A stretch of 6,150 bases of DNA from Balneolales bacterium (GTDB taxonomy: Bacteria > Bacteroidota > Rhodothermia > Balneolales > Natronogracilivirgulaceae). The notes below the pieces were generated by a model that searched no databases, had not been told where the DNA came from, and was given only the letters and a program-made list of their open reading frames with translations. Shown in pieces: positions 1 through 6,150 of the stretch. The stretch covers positions 1-6,150 of the forward strand of contig SLQC01000039.1 of assembly GCA_007131625.1 (NCBI GenBank), in the 5' to 3' direction. The position numbers and the translations under genes were made by a program. Position 1 is the stretch's first letter; every line of letters starts with the position of its first letter.

Positions 1-97
1 ACAACTTGATATCAATTAGTTATGGAGCTTTTTACACAATCTGACCTGCATTTGCAACGCGGAATCTCTATTGCCTATATTTAAGAAAAATGACCTG

Positions 98-111
98 TCC
101 GACTTTTCGGA
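98..111 (-). terminator. Weak hairpin downstream of the dehydratase gene, possible terminator
   Basis: A 5-bp inverted repeat (TCCGA/TCGGA, 4-nt loop) lies 16 bp past the stop codon of the minus-strand dehydratase. In that sense it is followed, after eight bases, by a short T run (ATTTTTC). The stem is short and the T run is not adjacent, so this is only a candidate intrinsic terminator. Confidence 0.3.
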
Positions 112-127
112 GTGGACTCATTATTTA

Positions 128-1372
128 CTATTGGTTACAGGGGCTTTCCTGATCCTGTTTTATCCATTTGACACTGTGATCACCTGTTACGGCTATGGTT
201 TCGGCGGGTGAATCTTGCTTGAAATATGACCATGGTCCTTTGATAAAAGGGTATTTTTCAATGACTTTTTCATTAATTCCAATACCCAGGCCTGGTTCAT
301 CGGGAACGGTCATATAACCGTCAACAATTTCCAGCTTGTGTTGCAGAATCTCATCTGATAGCGGAAACGGATACATTCCTGCCCGGTCTTCAGCGGAATA
401 GCAGGGATACTCCAGCCATTCCACCACTTCTTCCGGCCAGCAAATTCCAAGTTGGGCTGCTGCAAGAACCTCAAGTTCGTTACCCCAGCTGTGGAATGCA
501 AAGCGGAGTCCGGCCTTTTCTGTCATTTCAAAAAGTTTGATACCCATCCGGAATCCGCCCTGGCAACAAACATCCATCTGTACATAGTCTACCGCCTGTT
601 TCCCGATAAGGCTGCTGAAACCATCCAGATCCTGTTCATGTTCTCCGGATGCAATTTTCACATGCCCGGCAGCACGCAGTTTCCGATAGGCTTGATGGTC
701 TTCCGGAGGTAGCGGCTCTTCAAGCCATTCCGGATTGTATGGCGCTATAGCTTCAGCCAGCTGCGTAATCGTTTCCGGTGTATAGCTTTTATCTCCCATT
801 CGCCACCAGGTATGCGCGTCAATCATCAAAGCGGTTTTTGGTCCGACAGATTTTCGCATTAGCTCTACAGTCTTAAGATCAGCTTCAGGTCCTGCTGCAG
901 GGCGCATTTTATACCCTTTGAACCCCATTTCGGCTATTGCAGCAGCTTCGGCAGCATATGCTTCCGGCTCCATATACATGCCGGCACTTCCATAAAGCTT
1001 GATTCTTGAACGCTTTCTTCCACCAAGCAATTCAGACATAGCGCATCCTTCATAACGGGCGGCAAGATCGATCAAGGCAACTTCCACGGCATGGTATGTT
1101 TTCTGAATGTCCGGATTCCCCTTGAACGTAAAACTCTGCCATTGGTTTGGATCTTTTCCAATCAGGAAAGAAGAAATGGTTGTGTTAATTTCCCGGGCAG
1201 CGCGTTCATGAGCCGGACCTGGAGCAAAACCTGACAACCCACTGTCGGTATGCACTTTGATCAACATGGCGTCTCTTTTTAAAATCGTCCGTACACCACC
1301 CCAAAATGGAAGCTCAATCGGCTCGGGCATTGCAAAAGACATCAGGCAGGGTTCTACTTTGGTGATTTTCAT
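128..1372 (-). CDS. Mandelate racemase/muconate lactonizing (enolase superfamily) protein, probable sugar-acid dehydratase
   Basis: Probable cytoplasmic Mg-dependent enzyme that abstracts the proton alpha to a carboxylate, most likely dehydrating a sugar acid to a 2-keto-3-deoxy acid. With the ATG at 1372 it is 414 aa, a usual family length. Seen in order: N-terminal capping domain (about 1-120), the DLAAR...ELLGG signature (about 102-118), then the barrel. Barrel residues are K155-M-R157 at the KxK position, metal ligands D185, E218 (LEEP) and E244 (SGEHE), the D267/H294 dyad (QMD, FHSWGNE) and E321 (WLEYP). D185-A-H187 resembles the DxH of galactonate/mannonate dehydratases. A TTG start ten codons upstream (1402) is possible, but those codons lie in a repeat and overlap the likely promoter, so I prefer the ATG; it has an A-rich leader and no Shine-Dalgarno. 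The final ~30 residues form a polar tail of unknown use. It is codirectional with the aldolase upstream. Family is certain; substrate and dehydratase-versus-racemase activity are inferred. Confidence 0.9.
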   Translation of the reverse strand: MKITKVEPCLMSFAMPEPIELPFWGGVRTILKRDAMLIKVHTDSGLSGFAPGPAHERAAREINTTISSFLIGKDPNQWQSFTFKGNPDIQKTYHAVEVALIDLAARYEGCAMSELLGGRKRSRIKLYGSAGMYMEPEAYAAEAAAIAEMGFKGYKMRPAAGPEADLKTVELMRKSVGPKTALMIDAHTWWRMGDKSYTPETITQLAEAIAPYNPEWLEEPLPPEDHQAYRKLRAAGHVKIASGEHEQDLDGFSSLIGKQAVDYVQMDVCCQGGFRMGIKLFEMTEKAGLRFAFHSWGNELEVLAAAQLGICWPEEVVEWLEYPCYSAEDRAGMYPFPLSDEILQHKLEIVDGYMTVPDEPGLGIGINEKVIEKYPFIKGPWSYFKQDSPAETIAVTGDHSVKWIKQDQESPCNQ

Positions 1373-1462
1373 CTGTTTATTTTTTTTATTTCTTAAGGAC
1401 AAATGTAATGTCCATGACGGAATTAATCATACTCATGTGTGTCGGGTTGCCATCATGGGTAT
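1367..1462. repeat. Repeat copy R1 (family of four ~95-bp direct repeats)
   Basis: Bases 1367-1401 are identical to 5500-5534 (35 of 35), and similarity continues with scattered substitutions and a 2-base indel to the CATCATGGGT segment ending near 1460. Shared landmarks on the plus strand are CATCTGTTTA, a T-rich stretch, TTAAGGACA, ATGTAATGT, AATCAT and GTGTGTCGG. The copy covers the start codon, leader and probable -7 box of the dehydratase gene. Confidence 0.85.
1400..1407 (-). promoter_or_regulatory. Bacteroidota-type -7 box (TAnnTTTG) of the dehydratase gene
   Basis: The minus strand reads TACATTTG, an exact match to the Bacteroidota -7 consensus TAnnTTTG, ending 28 bases before the ATG at 1372. 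Transcription would start near 1393 and give a ~20-nt A-rich leader, typical for such genes. No clear -33 TTTG is seen at the right distance. The box lies inside repeat copy R1; copy R3 has TACATCTG at the same place, one base off. This suggests the dehydratase can be transcribed independently of the aldolase. Confidence 0.45.
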
Positions 1463-1484
1463 ATCGCTTACGCGGTTCACTGAG

Positions 1485-1582
1485 CATCTGTTTAAATGTT
1501 TATGATTCATAAGGACACATGGAGCATCCATGAAAATAATCATGTGCAGGTGTATCAGAAATGATGGCCATGGATGTTTCAT
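1485..1582. repeat. Repeat copy R2, diverged, tandem to R1
   Basis: Starts with CATCTGTTTA like R1 and R3, then keeps the landmarks ATAAGGACACATG, ATCCATG, AAAATAATCATG and GGCCATGG...TTTCAT in the same order and spacing. The T-rich stretch is interrupted and the -7 box is lost (TCCATGTG on the minus strand). It lies ~118 bp from R1, in the gap between the dehydratase and aldolase genes. It contains several CATGG/CCATG and CATGA/TCATG inverted pairs. Confidence 0.7.
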
Positions 1583-1600
1583 GGTTGCACAGCTGTTATG

Positions 1601-2386
1601 TTATGTCCGGGCAGACTCTGAAACATTTTTTTCGGAAATCAACTCTGCCAACGTGTTTCGGGCTCCCTGATTCACAAATACACCATCGGCACCGCAGGCG
1701 ATCACACGAATGCCCATTTGATGATACTTTTGAAAATCCTTTGGTGAGCTCAATAAAATGCCTGTAGCTTTTCCGGCTTTACTGGCAGCCTTTACTGTAT
1801 CAGTTACAGCTTCTATAAACCTGGGATGATCGAATTCCCCGAATACACCCAATGCCATACTCAGATCAGACGGGCCTATAAAGAGCACATCAATGGCTTC
1901 CAGATTAGCCACTTCATCAAGACAATTCAGGATATCGACTGTTTCTATCTGGAGAATACCTATGATATTATCAACGCTATCCTGTTGATATTCATCAAAT
2001 TTTGTTCCGAAGCCCGATGCTCTTATCATTTTGGCTATGCCCCTTGTACCGGTTGGCGGATAGTGTAAAGCGTCAGCAGCTATTATTGCTTCTTTTATGT
2101 TTCTGACCTGTGGACACATGATACCTTCGGCACCTAAGTCAAGTGCTCTGTGAAATCGTTGTCTTTCATAGCTTTCCACCCTGACAACGGGGGCAGCCGG
2201 TGTGTGTTCCAGCGCCTGCAACTGGTGAAGTAAATCCTGTTCACTTCCCGCTCCGTGCTCAATATCAATCAAGACCCAATCAAAACCAGCCTGACCTACA
2301 ATTTCAGCCGTTATAGAGGAACCCAAATTCAACCAGCATCCTAAAACCGTTTCACCATCCCGTATCATTTTTTTCAAACCCATCAT
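1601..2386 (-). CDS. HpcH/HpaI family class II pyruvate aldolase (2-keto-3-deoxy sugar-acid aldolase type)
   Basis: Cytoplasmic divalent-metal-dependent aldolase expected to cleave a 2-keto-3-deoxy acid into pyruvate and an aldehyde. The 261-aa length is normal for the family (HpaI, YfaU/RhmA, GarL relatives). Family residues seen: GFDWVLIDIEHG with H44, R69 (VVRV), the YPPTGTRG motif (109-116), Q146 and E148 (LQIET), and D174 (GPSDLS). These match the HpaI catalytic His and Arg, the Gln, and the metal-binding Glu and Asp. The first ATG is used; a second ATG follows directly and either could serve. There is no Shine-Dalgarno. It lies upstream of the dehydratase on the same strand, separated by 228 bp, so the pair is plausibly one sugar-acid catabolic unit. 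The substrate (rhamnonate-type, heptenedioate or other) cannot be assigned from sequence. The last ~10 residues (SEKNVSESART) are a short polar tail. Confidence 0.93.
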   Translation of the reverse strand: MMGLKKMIRDGETVLGCWLNLGSSITAEIVGQAGFDWVLIDIEHGAGSEQDLLHQLQALEHTPAAPVVRVESYERQRFHRALDLGAEGIMCPQVRNIKEAIIAADALHYPPTGTRGIAKMIRASGFGTKFDEYQQDSVDNIIGILQIETVDILNCLDEVANLEAIDVLFIGPSDLSMALGVFGEFDHPRFIEAVTDTVKAASKAGKATGILLSSPKDFQKYHQMGIRVIACGADGVFVNQGARNTLAELISEKNVSESART

Positions 2387-2406
2387 AAATAATCTGGTTT
2401 ATTCGG

Positions 2407-2413
2407 CAAAATA
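2407..2413 (-). promoter_or_regulatory. Possible -7 element of the aldolase gene
   Basis: The minus strand reads TATTTTG 20 bases before the aldolase ATG, with GATTG 22 bases further upstream as a possible -33 element. It deviates from TAnnTTTG by lacking one spacer base, so it is only a candidate. Confidence 0.25.
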
Positions 2414-2508
2414 TTGAAGCGCACTTTGACATTTACAATCTTTGACTATACAATCATAAAACCCTTCAATTATGTTCTGTTAAACGCTTATATCCTTTTT
2501 TCCCTCCA

Positions 2509-2688
2509 TCACCCTAAAAACTCCAAGTCTTTTCCGGAAAGAAAATATCTGAAATATAATCTAATCTTGTTGATTGTCAATGCCATATTGTCACTCTTTT
2601 TTGAAGATTTACGCCATGCTGCCATGGTAATAAACAAGGCGAGCAGGACAGGTATAAATGGCCAAAGGATATAATCGGCCCCGGCAAG
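2509..2688 (-). pseudogene. Possible remnant of a membrane-protein C-terminus
   Basis: An open minus-strand frame of 59 codons, bounded upstream by TGA (2689-2691) and ending in TGA (2509-2511). It contains one strongly hydrophobic stretch (YILWPFIPVLLALFITMAAW, about residues 6-25), directly followed by basic RKSSKKS. A transmembrane helix with positively charged cytoplasmic residues after it is typical of a transporter tail. No good start codon precedes the helix, so it is not a convincing intact gene. It lies upstream of and codirectional with the aldolase, where a sugar-acid transporter would be expected, but that link is speculation. A chance open frame in A/T-rich DNA is an equal alternative. 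Confidence 0.25.
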
Positions 2689-2799
2689 TCAGGAAAGTAA
2701 AAGAGGCGTGGGTAAATTATATGTAGATGGGAAGCACAAAATTAATTAATATTCCTGCTCAATTTCCCGATTCTAATTTGCATTCACGTTACATTAGTT

Positions 2800-5460
2800 A
2801 TGATCACCCGGATACTCCTGCTTTTTCTGATTTCAGTATTTTCAGCTTCTGTATTTGCTCAACAGATACCGGAACCGGCCGATATGATCGGCTTTAAACC
2901 CGGTACCGATTACAAGCTTGCCGACAAGGACCAGCTCGAGGCCTATTACCGGGCTGTGGCCGATGCAAGCGACCGCATTATTCTTCGTGAAATCGGGACG
3001 ACCCATCATGGTAATACGCTGCTTCTTTTAATAATTTCCAGCGAAGAGAATCTGGCTCAGCTTGATCATTACAGGTCCATCAGTGAAAGACTGGCCCGGG
3101 CCAGGGGGCTCACTGATGAAGAAGCCCGCCAGCTTTCCGAAGAGGGAAAGCCTGTGGTCTGGATCGACAGCGGTCTGCATTCTCCAGAGCTTGCTCATAG
3201 TCAGCATAACCCGGCTTTTGTCTACCATATGGCTACGGATGAATCGGAAGAAACCCGGCGAATGCGCGATGATGTCATTTTGCTGAATATGCCACTTATG
3301 AATCCGGATGGTCATCAGATTGTAGTTGATTGGTACAGAAAATACCGCGATACGGCATACGAACTTACCGAACCTCCATACGTATATCATGAATATATCG
3401 GTCATGATAACAACCGAGATTGGTACATGCTCCTGCAAAACGAATCAAGGGCTGTTGCAAAAGTAATTTATAATGAATGGTATCCGCAGATCGTGGTCAA
3501 TCATCACCAGATGGGTGAAATGCCGCCTCGAATGTTCATTCCACCTTTTGACGATCCCGTCAATCCGAACATTCCGCCCATGGCTGTGAGAGGTACAAAT
3601 CTGGTAGGCGAACATATGGCAAACCGGTTTGCAGCTGAAGGCAAGTCGGGCATTATTCAGGGGATTACGTTTAATATGTGGTGGAACGGAGGTATGCGTA
3701 CCGCTCCCTATTTCCATAATATGGTCGGAATCCTGACCGAATCCACCCACCGTTCACCGGTACCAAAATACTGGGCCGAAGACGATATCCCTGAGACACT
3801 TGTGCGTGGCAGCGTTGAGGTACCGATGAAATCTCCCAGCATTTTCTATCCTGATCCCTGGCAAGGTGGCTGGACATCCCTCGGACAAATGGTGGACTAT
3901 CATCTTACTGCTTCTCTGGGGGTGATGGATATTGCATCGAAGCGCAAAGAAGAGTGGCTGTATAATATGTATCAAATGGGTCGGAATGCTATTGAGCTGG
4001 GCAATAACGGATCTCCTTATGCCTATATCATTCCGCCGGATCAATGGGATGCCCCGGAAACAATTGAGATGCTAAAATGTTTGGATCGTGGTGGAATAGA
4101 GATTCATCGGGCCACTTCCAATTTTACTGTTGGTGATAACGATTATCCCGAAGGCAGCTATGTCATTTATGCCGCTCAGGCTTTCCGGCCGCATCTTTTG
4201 GATATGATGGAGCCACAGTCTTACCCGGATCGGCGCCTTTATCCCGGCGGCCCCCCTGATCCTCCTTATGATATGGCAGGCTGGACTTTGCCGATACAAA
4301 TGGGCGTTCATGTAATACGCGTGGATGATCCTGTTGATATTTCGGCCGAAGTAATTGAAGAAATCACGCATTTTTCCGGGGATATTGCCGGGAGTGATCG
4401 TTTTGGCTATCTTTTGCCCGCCCGCTCCAGCATGTCTTCTGTTTTGGTAAATCGCATGCTTGCCGATGGGCACAGCATTTATCGTACAGCTGAAATATTT
4501 GAGCACGGGGAAAACATTTTTGAAGCCGGTACCTTCATTATTGAGAATCAGGACGGTACGGGTGAAACCGTTCGGAGAAAGAGCCGCGAAATCGGCCTTA
4601 ACCTTTCGGGACTGGATGAGATGCCTGATGTTAACCGGTACCGGATCAGTCAACCCCGTATCGCTATGTATCAGTCCTGGACAAGCCACATCGATGAAGG
4701 GTGGACACGTTGGATATTCGACAATTATGGTTTCGAATACACGACTTTGCACGATGCCGATATCCGGAATGGTGACCTTTACGGATATGATATCATCATA
4801 CTCCCGGCTATAGCATCCCGCCGGATGATGCGTGGCAATGAGCCTGGTACGATACCTGATGAATATGTTGGCGGACTGGGAGTTGAAGGAGCATTGAATT
4901 TGAAAAAATACGTTGAATCCGGTGGTATGATCCTGGGATGGGATGGTGCCACCGACTTCCTTATCGACAATTTCGGGCTTCCTGTTGAGAACAGACTGAG
5001 AAATGTTGATCGTCAGGATTTTTTCATACCCGGATCCCTTGTAGCCATGAATACAGATAACAAACATCCGTTTGCCTATGGAGTACAGCCTGAAACAGCA
5101 GCCTTTTTTGTTACCAGAAGAGGAAGTCAGAGCCGTTCGTTTTCCATTATAGAGCCTGCAGAGGTTGAAGACCGACGGGCACCCGAGCCGATGGTTGAGG
5201 TTTTTTCCCGTTTTGCCGACGATAATATTCTACTCAGCGGATGGGCCCTTGGAGAAAAGCAATATCTCGGTGGAAAACCTTCTGCCGTTCGTGTCGGCCT
5301 GGGCGAGGGACAGGTGATCATGCTTGGTTTTCGTCCGCAATTCAGAGCTCAACCCCGGGGAACTTTTAATTTTATTTTTAATGCCATTTATGCCTCCTCA
5401 TGTGAAGGGATGCCTGAAGTCAAACCAGCATATAAAGAGCAGGAAACCGCGGTAGAATAG
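2800..5460 (+). CDS. Secreted M14 family zinc carboxypeptidase with C-terminal amidotransferase-like domain
   Basis: Predicted exported zinc metallopeptidase, 886 aa, acting in the periplasm or outside the cell. Residues 1-20 form a Sec signal peptide with likely cleavage at VFA|QQ. The M14 catalytic domain spans about 35-320: zinc ligands H127 and E130 (HSPE) and H236 (NHHQMGE), substrate-binding N205-R206 (DNNRDW) after the conserved MNPDG (167-171), and catalytic E314 (ILTES). A middle region (about 340-610) has no domain I recognise. Residues about 619-865 resemble a ThuA/class I glutamine-amidotransferase-like fold (DEGWTRWIF, YGYDIIILPA, YVESGGMILGWDG), seen in many Bacteroidota M14 proteins and probably not catalytic for amidotransfer. 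There is no type IX secretion-like C-terminal domain. The ATG is set by the signal peptide; no Shine-Dalgarno. Neighbours do not reveal its substrate; peptide or cell-wall peptide cleavage is inferred from the family. Confidence 0.93.
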   Translation: MITRILLLFLISVFSASVFAQQIPEPADMIGFKPGTDYKLADKDQLEAYYRAVADASDRIILREIGTTHHGNTLLLLIISSEENLAQLDHYRSISERLARARGLTDEEARQLSEEGKPVVWIDSGLHSPELAHSQHNPAFVYHMATDESEETRRMRDDVILLNMPLMNPDGHQIVVDWYRKYRDTAYELTEPPYVYHEYIGHDNNRDWYMLLQNESRAVAKVIYNEWYPQIVVNHHQMGEMPPRMFIPPFDDPVNPNIPPMAVRGTNLVGEHMANRFAAEGKSGIIQGITFNMWWNGGMRTAPYFHNMVGILTESTHRSPVPKYWAEDDIPETLVRGSVEVPMKSPSIFYPDPWQGGWTSLGQMVDYHLTASLGVMDIASKRKEEWLYNMYQMGRNAIELGNNGSPYAYIIPPDQWDAPETIEMLKCLDRGGIEIHRATSNFTVGDNDYPEGSYVIYAAQAFRPHLLDMMEPQSYPDRRLYPGGPPDPPYDMAGWTLPIQMGVHVIRVDDPVDISAEVIEEITHFSGDIAGSDRFGYLLPARSSMSSVLVNRMLADGHSIYRTAEIFEHGENIFEAGTFIIENQDGTGETVRRKSREIGLNLSGLDEMPDVNRYRISQPRIAMYQSWTSHIDEGWTRWIFDNYGFEYTTLHDADIRNGDLYGYDIIILPAIASRRMMRGNEPGTIPDEYVGGLGVEGALNLKKYVESGGMILGWDGATDFLIDNFGLPVENRLRNVDRQDFFIPGSLVAMNTDNKHPFAYGVQPETAAFFVTRRGSQSRSFSIIEPAEVEDRRAPEPMVEVFSRFADDNILLSGWALGEKQYLGGKPSAVRVGLGEGQVIMLGFRPQFRAQPRGTFNFIFNAIYASSCEGMPEVKPAYKEQETAVE

Positions 5461-5499
5461 GACAGAACTCAAAAAACTCCCTTTTCCCCTGTTGAGCGA

Positions 5500-5592
5500 T
5501 TTCATCTGTTTATTTTTTTTATTTCTTAAGGACAGATGTAATGTCTATGATGGAAATAATCATGCTCGTGTGTCGGATTGTCGTCATGGGCA
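5500..5592. repeat. Repeat copy R3
   Basis: Lies 39 bp past the M14 stop codon. Its first 35 bases are identical to R1, including the CAT that is the dehydratase start codon on the minus strand and the A-rich leader. Similarity continues to GTCATGGGCA near 5592. On the minus strand it gives the same AAACAGATGAAA context as the dehydratase start, but the frame that follows belongs to no recognisable gene. Confidence 0.85.
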
Positions 5593-5680
5593 TTTCATCT
5601 ATTTATTTTTTTATTTTATTAATATCAGATAAATAATCCATGTTTTAATCATATGCCTGTGTATGCAATATGACGCAATT
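5593..5680. repeat. Repeat copy R4, the most diverged, directly abutting R3
   Basis: Begins TTTCATCTATTTATTTTTTTATTT, close to the start of R3, then retains TTAA, CAGAT, CCATG, TTAATCAT and TGTGTATG in the R3 order with small indels. Period to R3 is 93 bp. The T-rich beginning alone could match by chance; the later landmarks make homology likely but not certain. Confidence 0.55.
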
Positions 5681-5707
5681 GTATAAGTATTGTACACAGA
5701 ATTATAA
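5679..5707 (+). promoter_or_regulatory. Possible promoter of the outer-membrane barrel gene
   Basis: TTGTAT (5679-5684) and TTATAA (5702-5707) are separated by 17 bp and would place the transcript start ~40 bp before the ATG. This resembles a generic sigma70 layout rather than the Bacteroidota TAnnTTTG box, which I do not find here, so support is weak. Confidence 0.22.
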
Positions 5708-5754
5708 ATCTACGCCATTAAACTGATAATATTCATTATAAAACCGGGTTATAC

Positions 5755-6150
5755 ATGAGAAAATTAAGAATCATCACACTGATCCCATTCCTTTTTGTGC
5801 TATTTGCAGTTGCTCGCCCTGCCGCGGCACAGTTGTATGATTACGGACTCAAGGGGGGACTCAATTTTGCTACTTTTTCAGAATCGGATCTTTTTTTTGC
5901 AACAACAACGGAATACCTTGCAGGATTTCATTTCGGAGCCTTTTTGAACATCCGACCGCCGCTTTCGCCCATTGGTATTCAGCCGGAGTTTCTCTACTCA
6001 CGATTGGGAACGGATTTCGTTAGGGATTTGGCACCGCCCGATGATTCGGAGAAACTCGAATCATCATTAAAAATCGATTATTTGCAGATTCCGGTGCTTT
6101 TGAAGTATTATCTGCCGTTGCCTGGACCGATCGACCCCCATCTCTATGCT
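5755..6150 (+). CDS. PorT-like outer membrane beta-barrel protein (OMP_b-brl_2 type), N-terminal part
   Basis: Only the first 132 codons are present; the gene runs off the right edge. Residues 1-25 are a signal peptide with basic start (MRKLR), hydrophobic core and a PAAA|Q cleavage site. The mature part shows the family pattern of alternating amphipathic strands: YGLKGGLNFATFS, GFHFGAFLNI, IGIQPEFLYSRLG, and LKIDYLQIPVLLKYYLP, a hallmark of this barrel family, then PHLYA. The product is expected to sit in the outer membrane as a small barrel; most members have no defined function, so I give no PorT (secretion) assignment. The ATG is fixed by the signal peptide; there is no Shine-Dalgarno. 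The 294-bp gap from the M14 gene, holding two repeats, argues for separate transcription. Confidence 0.88.
   Translation, partial: MRKLRIITLIPFLFVLFAVARPAAAQLYDYGLKGGLNFATFSESDLFFATTTEYLAGFHFGAFLNIRPPLSPIGIQPEFLYSRLGTDFVRDLAPPDDSEKLESSLKIDYLQIPVLLKYYLPLPGPIDPHLYA

Larger units (their letters stand above)
2387..2799. other. Divergent intergenic region, 413 bp, between aldolase and M14 genes
   Basis: This A/T-rich stretch must hold the promoters of the minus-strand aldolase and the plus-strand M14 gene. No RNA gene or strong hairpin is visible. Two near-matches to the -7 box have a one-base spacer instead of two: TATTTTG on the minus strand at 2407-2413, with a TTG 22 bp upstream, and TAATTTG on the plus strand shortly before the M14 ATG. 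Neither is a full consensus. The middle part includes an open minus-strand frame resembling a membrane-protein tail, listed separately. Confidence 0.5.

Noticed and set aside
1386..1487. 33-codon minus-strand open frame starting at the ATG of repeat copy R2 and running through R1
   Set aside because: The equivalent frame in the R4/R3 pair stops after four codons, so the peptide is not conserved between repeat pairs.
1257..1505. 82-codon plus-strand open frame over the dehydratase start and R1
   Set aside because: It overlaps the real gene's N-terminus antisense and its hydrophobic part (ICLFFLFLKD) is simply the T-rich repeat translated.
2414..2674. 86-codon plus-strand open frame in the divergent intergenic region
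   Set aside because: It starts with TTG, has no recognisable motif or signal, and runs opposite to the membrane-like minus-strand frame; probably chance in A/T-rich DNA.
4072..5067. 331-codon open frame on the minus strand inside the M14 gene
   Set aside because: It is antisense to a clearly conserved peptidase, its translation shows no domain or motif, and it arises from the codon bias of the opposite strand.
5468..5496. CTCAA...TTGAG inverted repeat after the M14 stop, followed by T-rich DNA
   Set aside because: The stem is only 5 bp with a 19-nt loop and the T run belongs to repeat R3; too weak to call a terminator.
1365..5685. Repeats as ends of a composite mobile element or MITE
   Set aside because: No transposase, no terminal inverted repeats and no target-site duplication are visible; the copies are direct repeats only.

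Overview
The window looks like chromosomal DNA from the Bacteroidota or a close relative (Balneolota/Rhodothermota-type). Four things point that way. The partial gene at the right edge is an OMP_b-brl_2 (PorT-like) outer-membrane barrel. The large M14 zinc carboxypeptidase has a C-terminal amidotransferase-like domain, an architecture common in that group. None of the four gene starts has a Shine-Dalgarno sequence; their leaders are A/T-rich. A TAnnTTTG box, the -7 element of Bacteroidota promoters, lies just upstream of the first gene. Genus cannot be read from the sequence.

Layout, left to right. Positions 1-127 are the downstream flank of the first gene, with a weak hairpin. A mandelate-racemase-type enolase-superfamily dehydratase lies on the minus strand, followed (upstream in its transcription sense) by a 228-bp gap with two diverged copies of a ~95-bp repeat. 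Next, also on minus, is an HpcH/HpaI-type pyruvate aldolase. A 413-bp divergent intergenic region follows; it holds no convincing gene but a minus-strand stretch there reads like the C-terminal end of a membrane protein. The plus strand then carries an 886-aa secreted M14 metallopeptidase. After it comes a 294-bp gap with two more copies of the same repeat, and finally the start of the outer-membrane barrel gene, cut by the window edge.

The two minus-strand genes make biochemical sense together. A sugar-acid dehydratase would form a 2-keto-3-deoxy acid, and an HpcH/HpaI aldolase would split it into pyruvate and an aldehyde. The exact sugar acid cannot be read from sequence. The M14 protein and the barrel protein have signal peptides and act outside the cytoplasm; nothing ties them functionally to the sugar-acid pair.

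The least ordinary feature is the repeat family: four copies in the same orientation, two on each side of the aldolase-M14 block. The copy next to the dehydratase contains that gene's apparent promoter, A-rich leader and ATG. A copy 4.1 kb away shares 35 identical bases with it, including the start-codon context, but heads no gene. I found no CRISPR array, tRNA, rRNA, transposase or defence genes.
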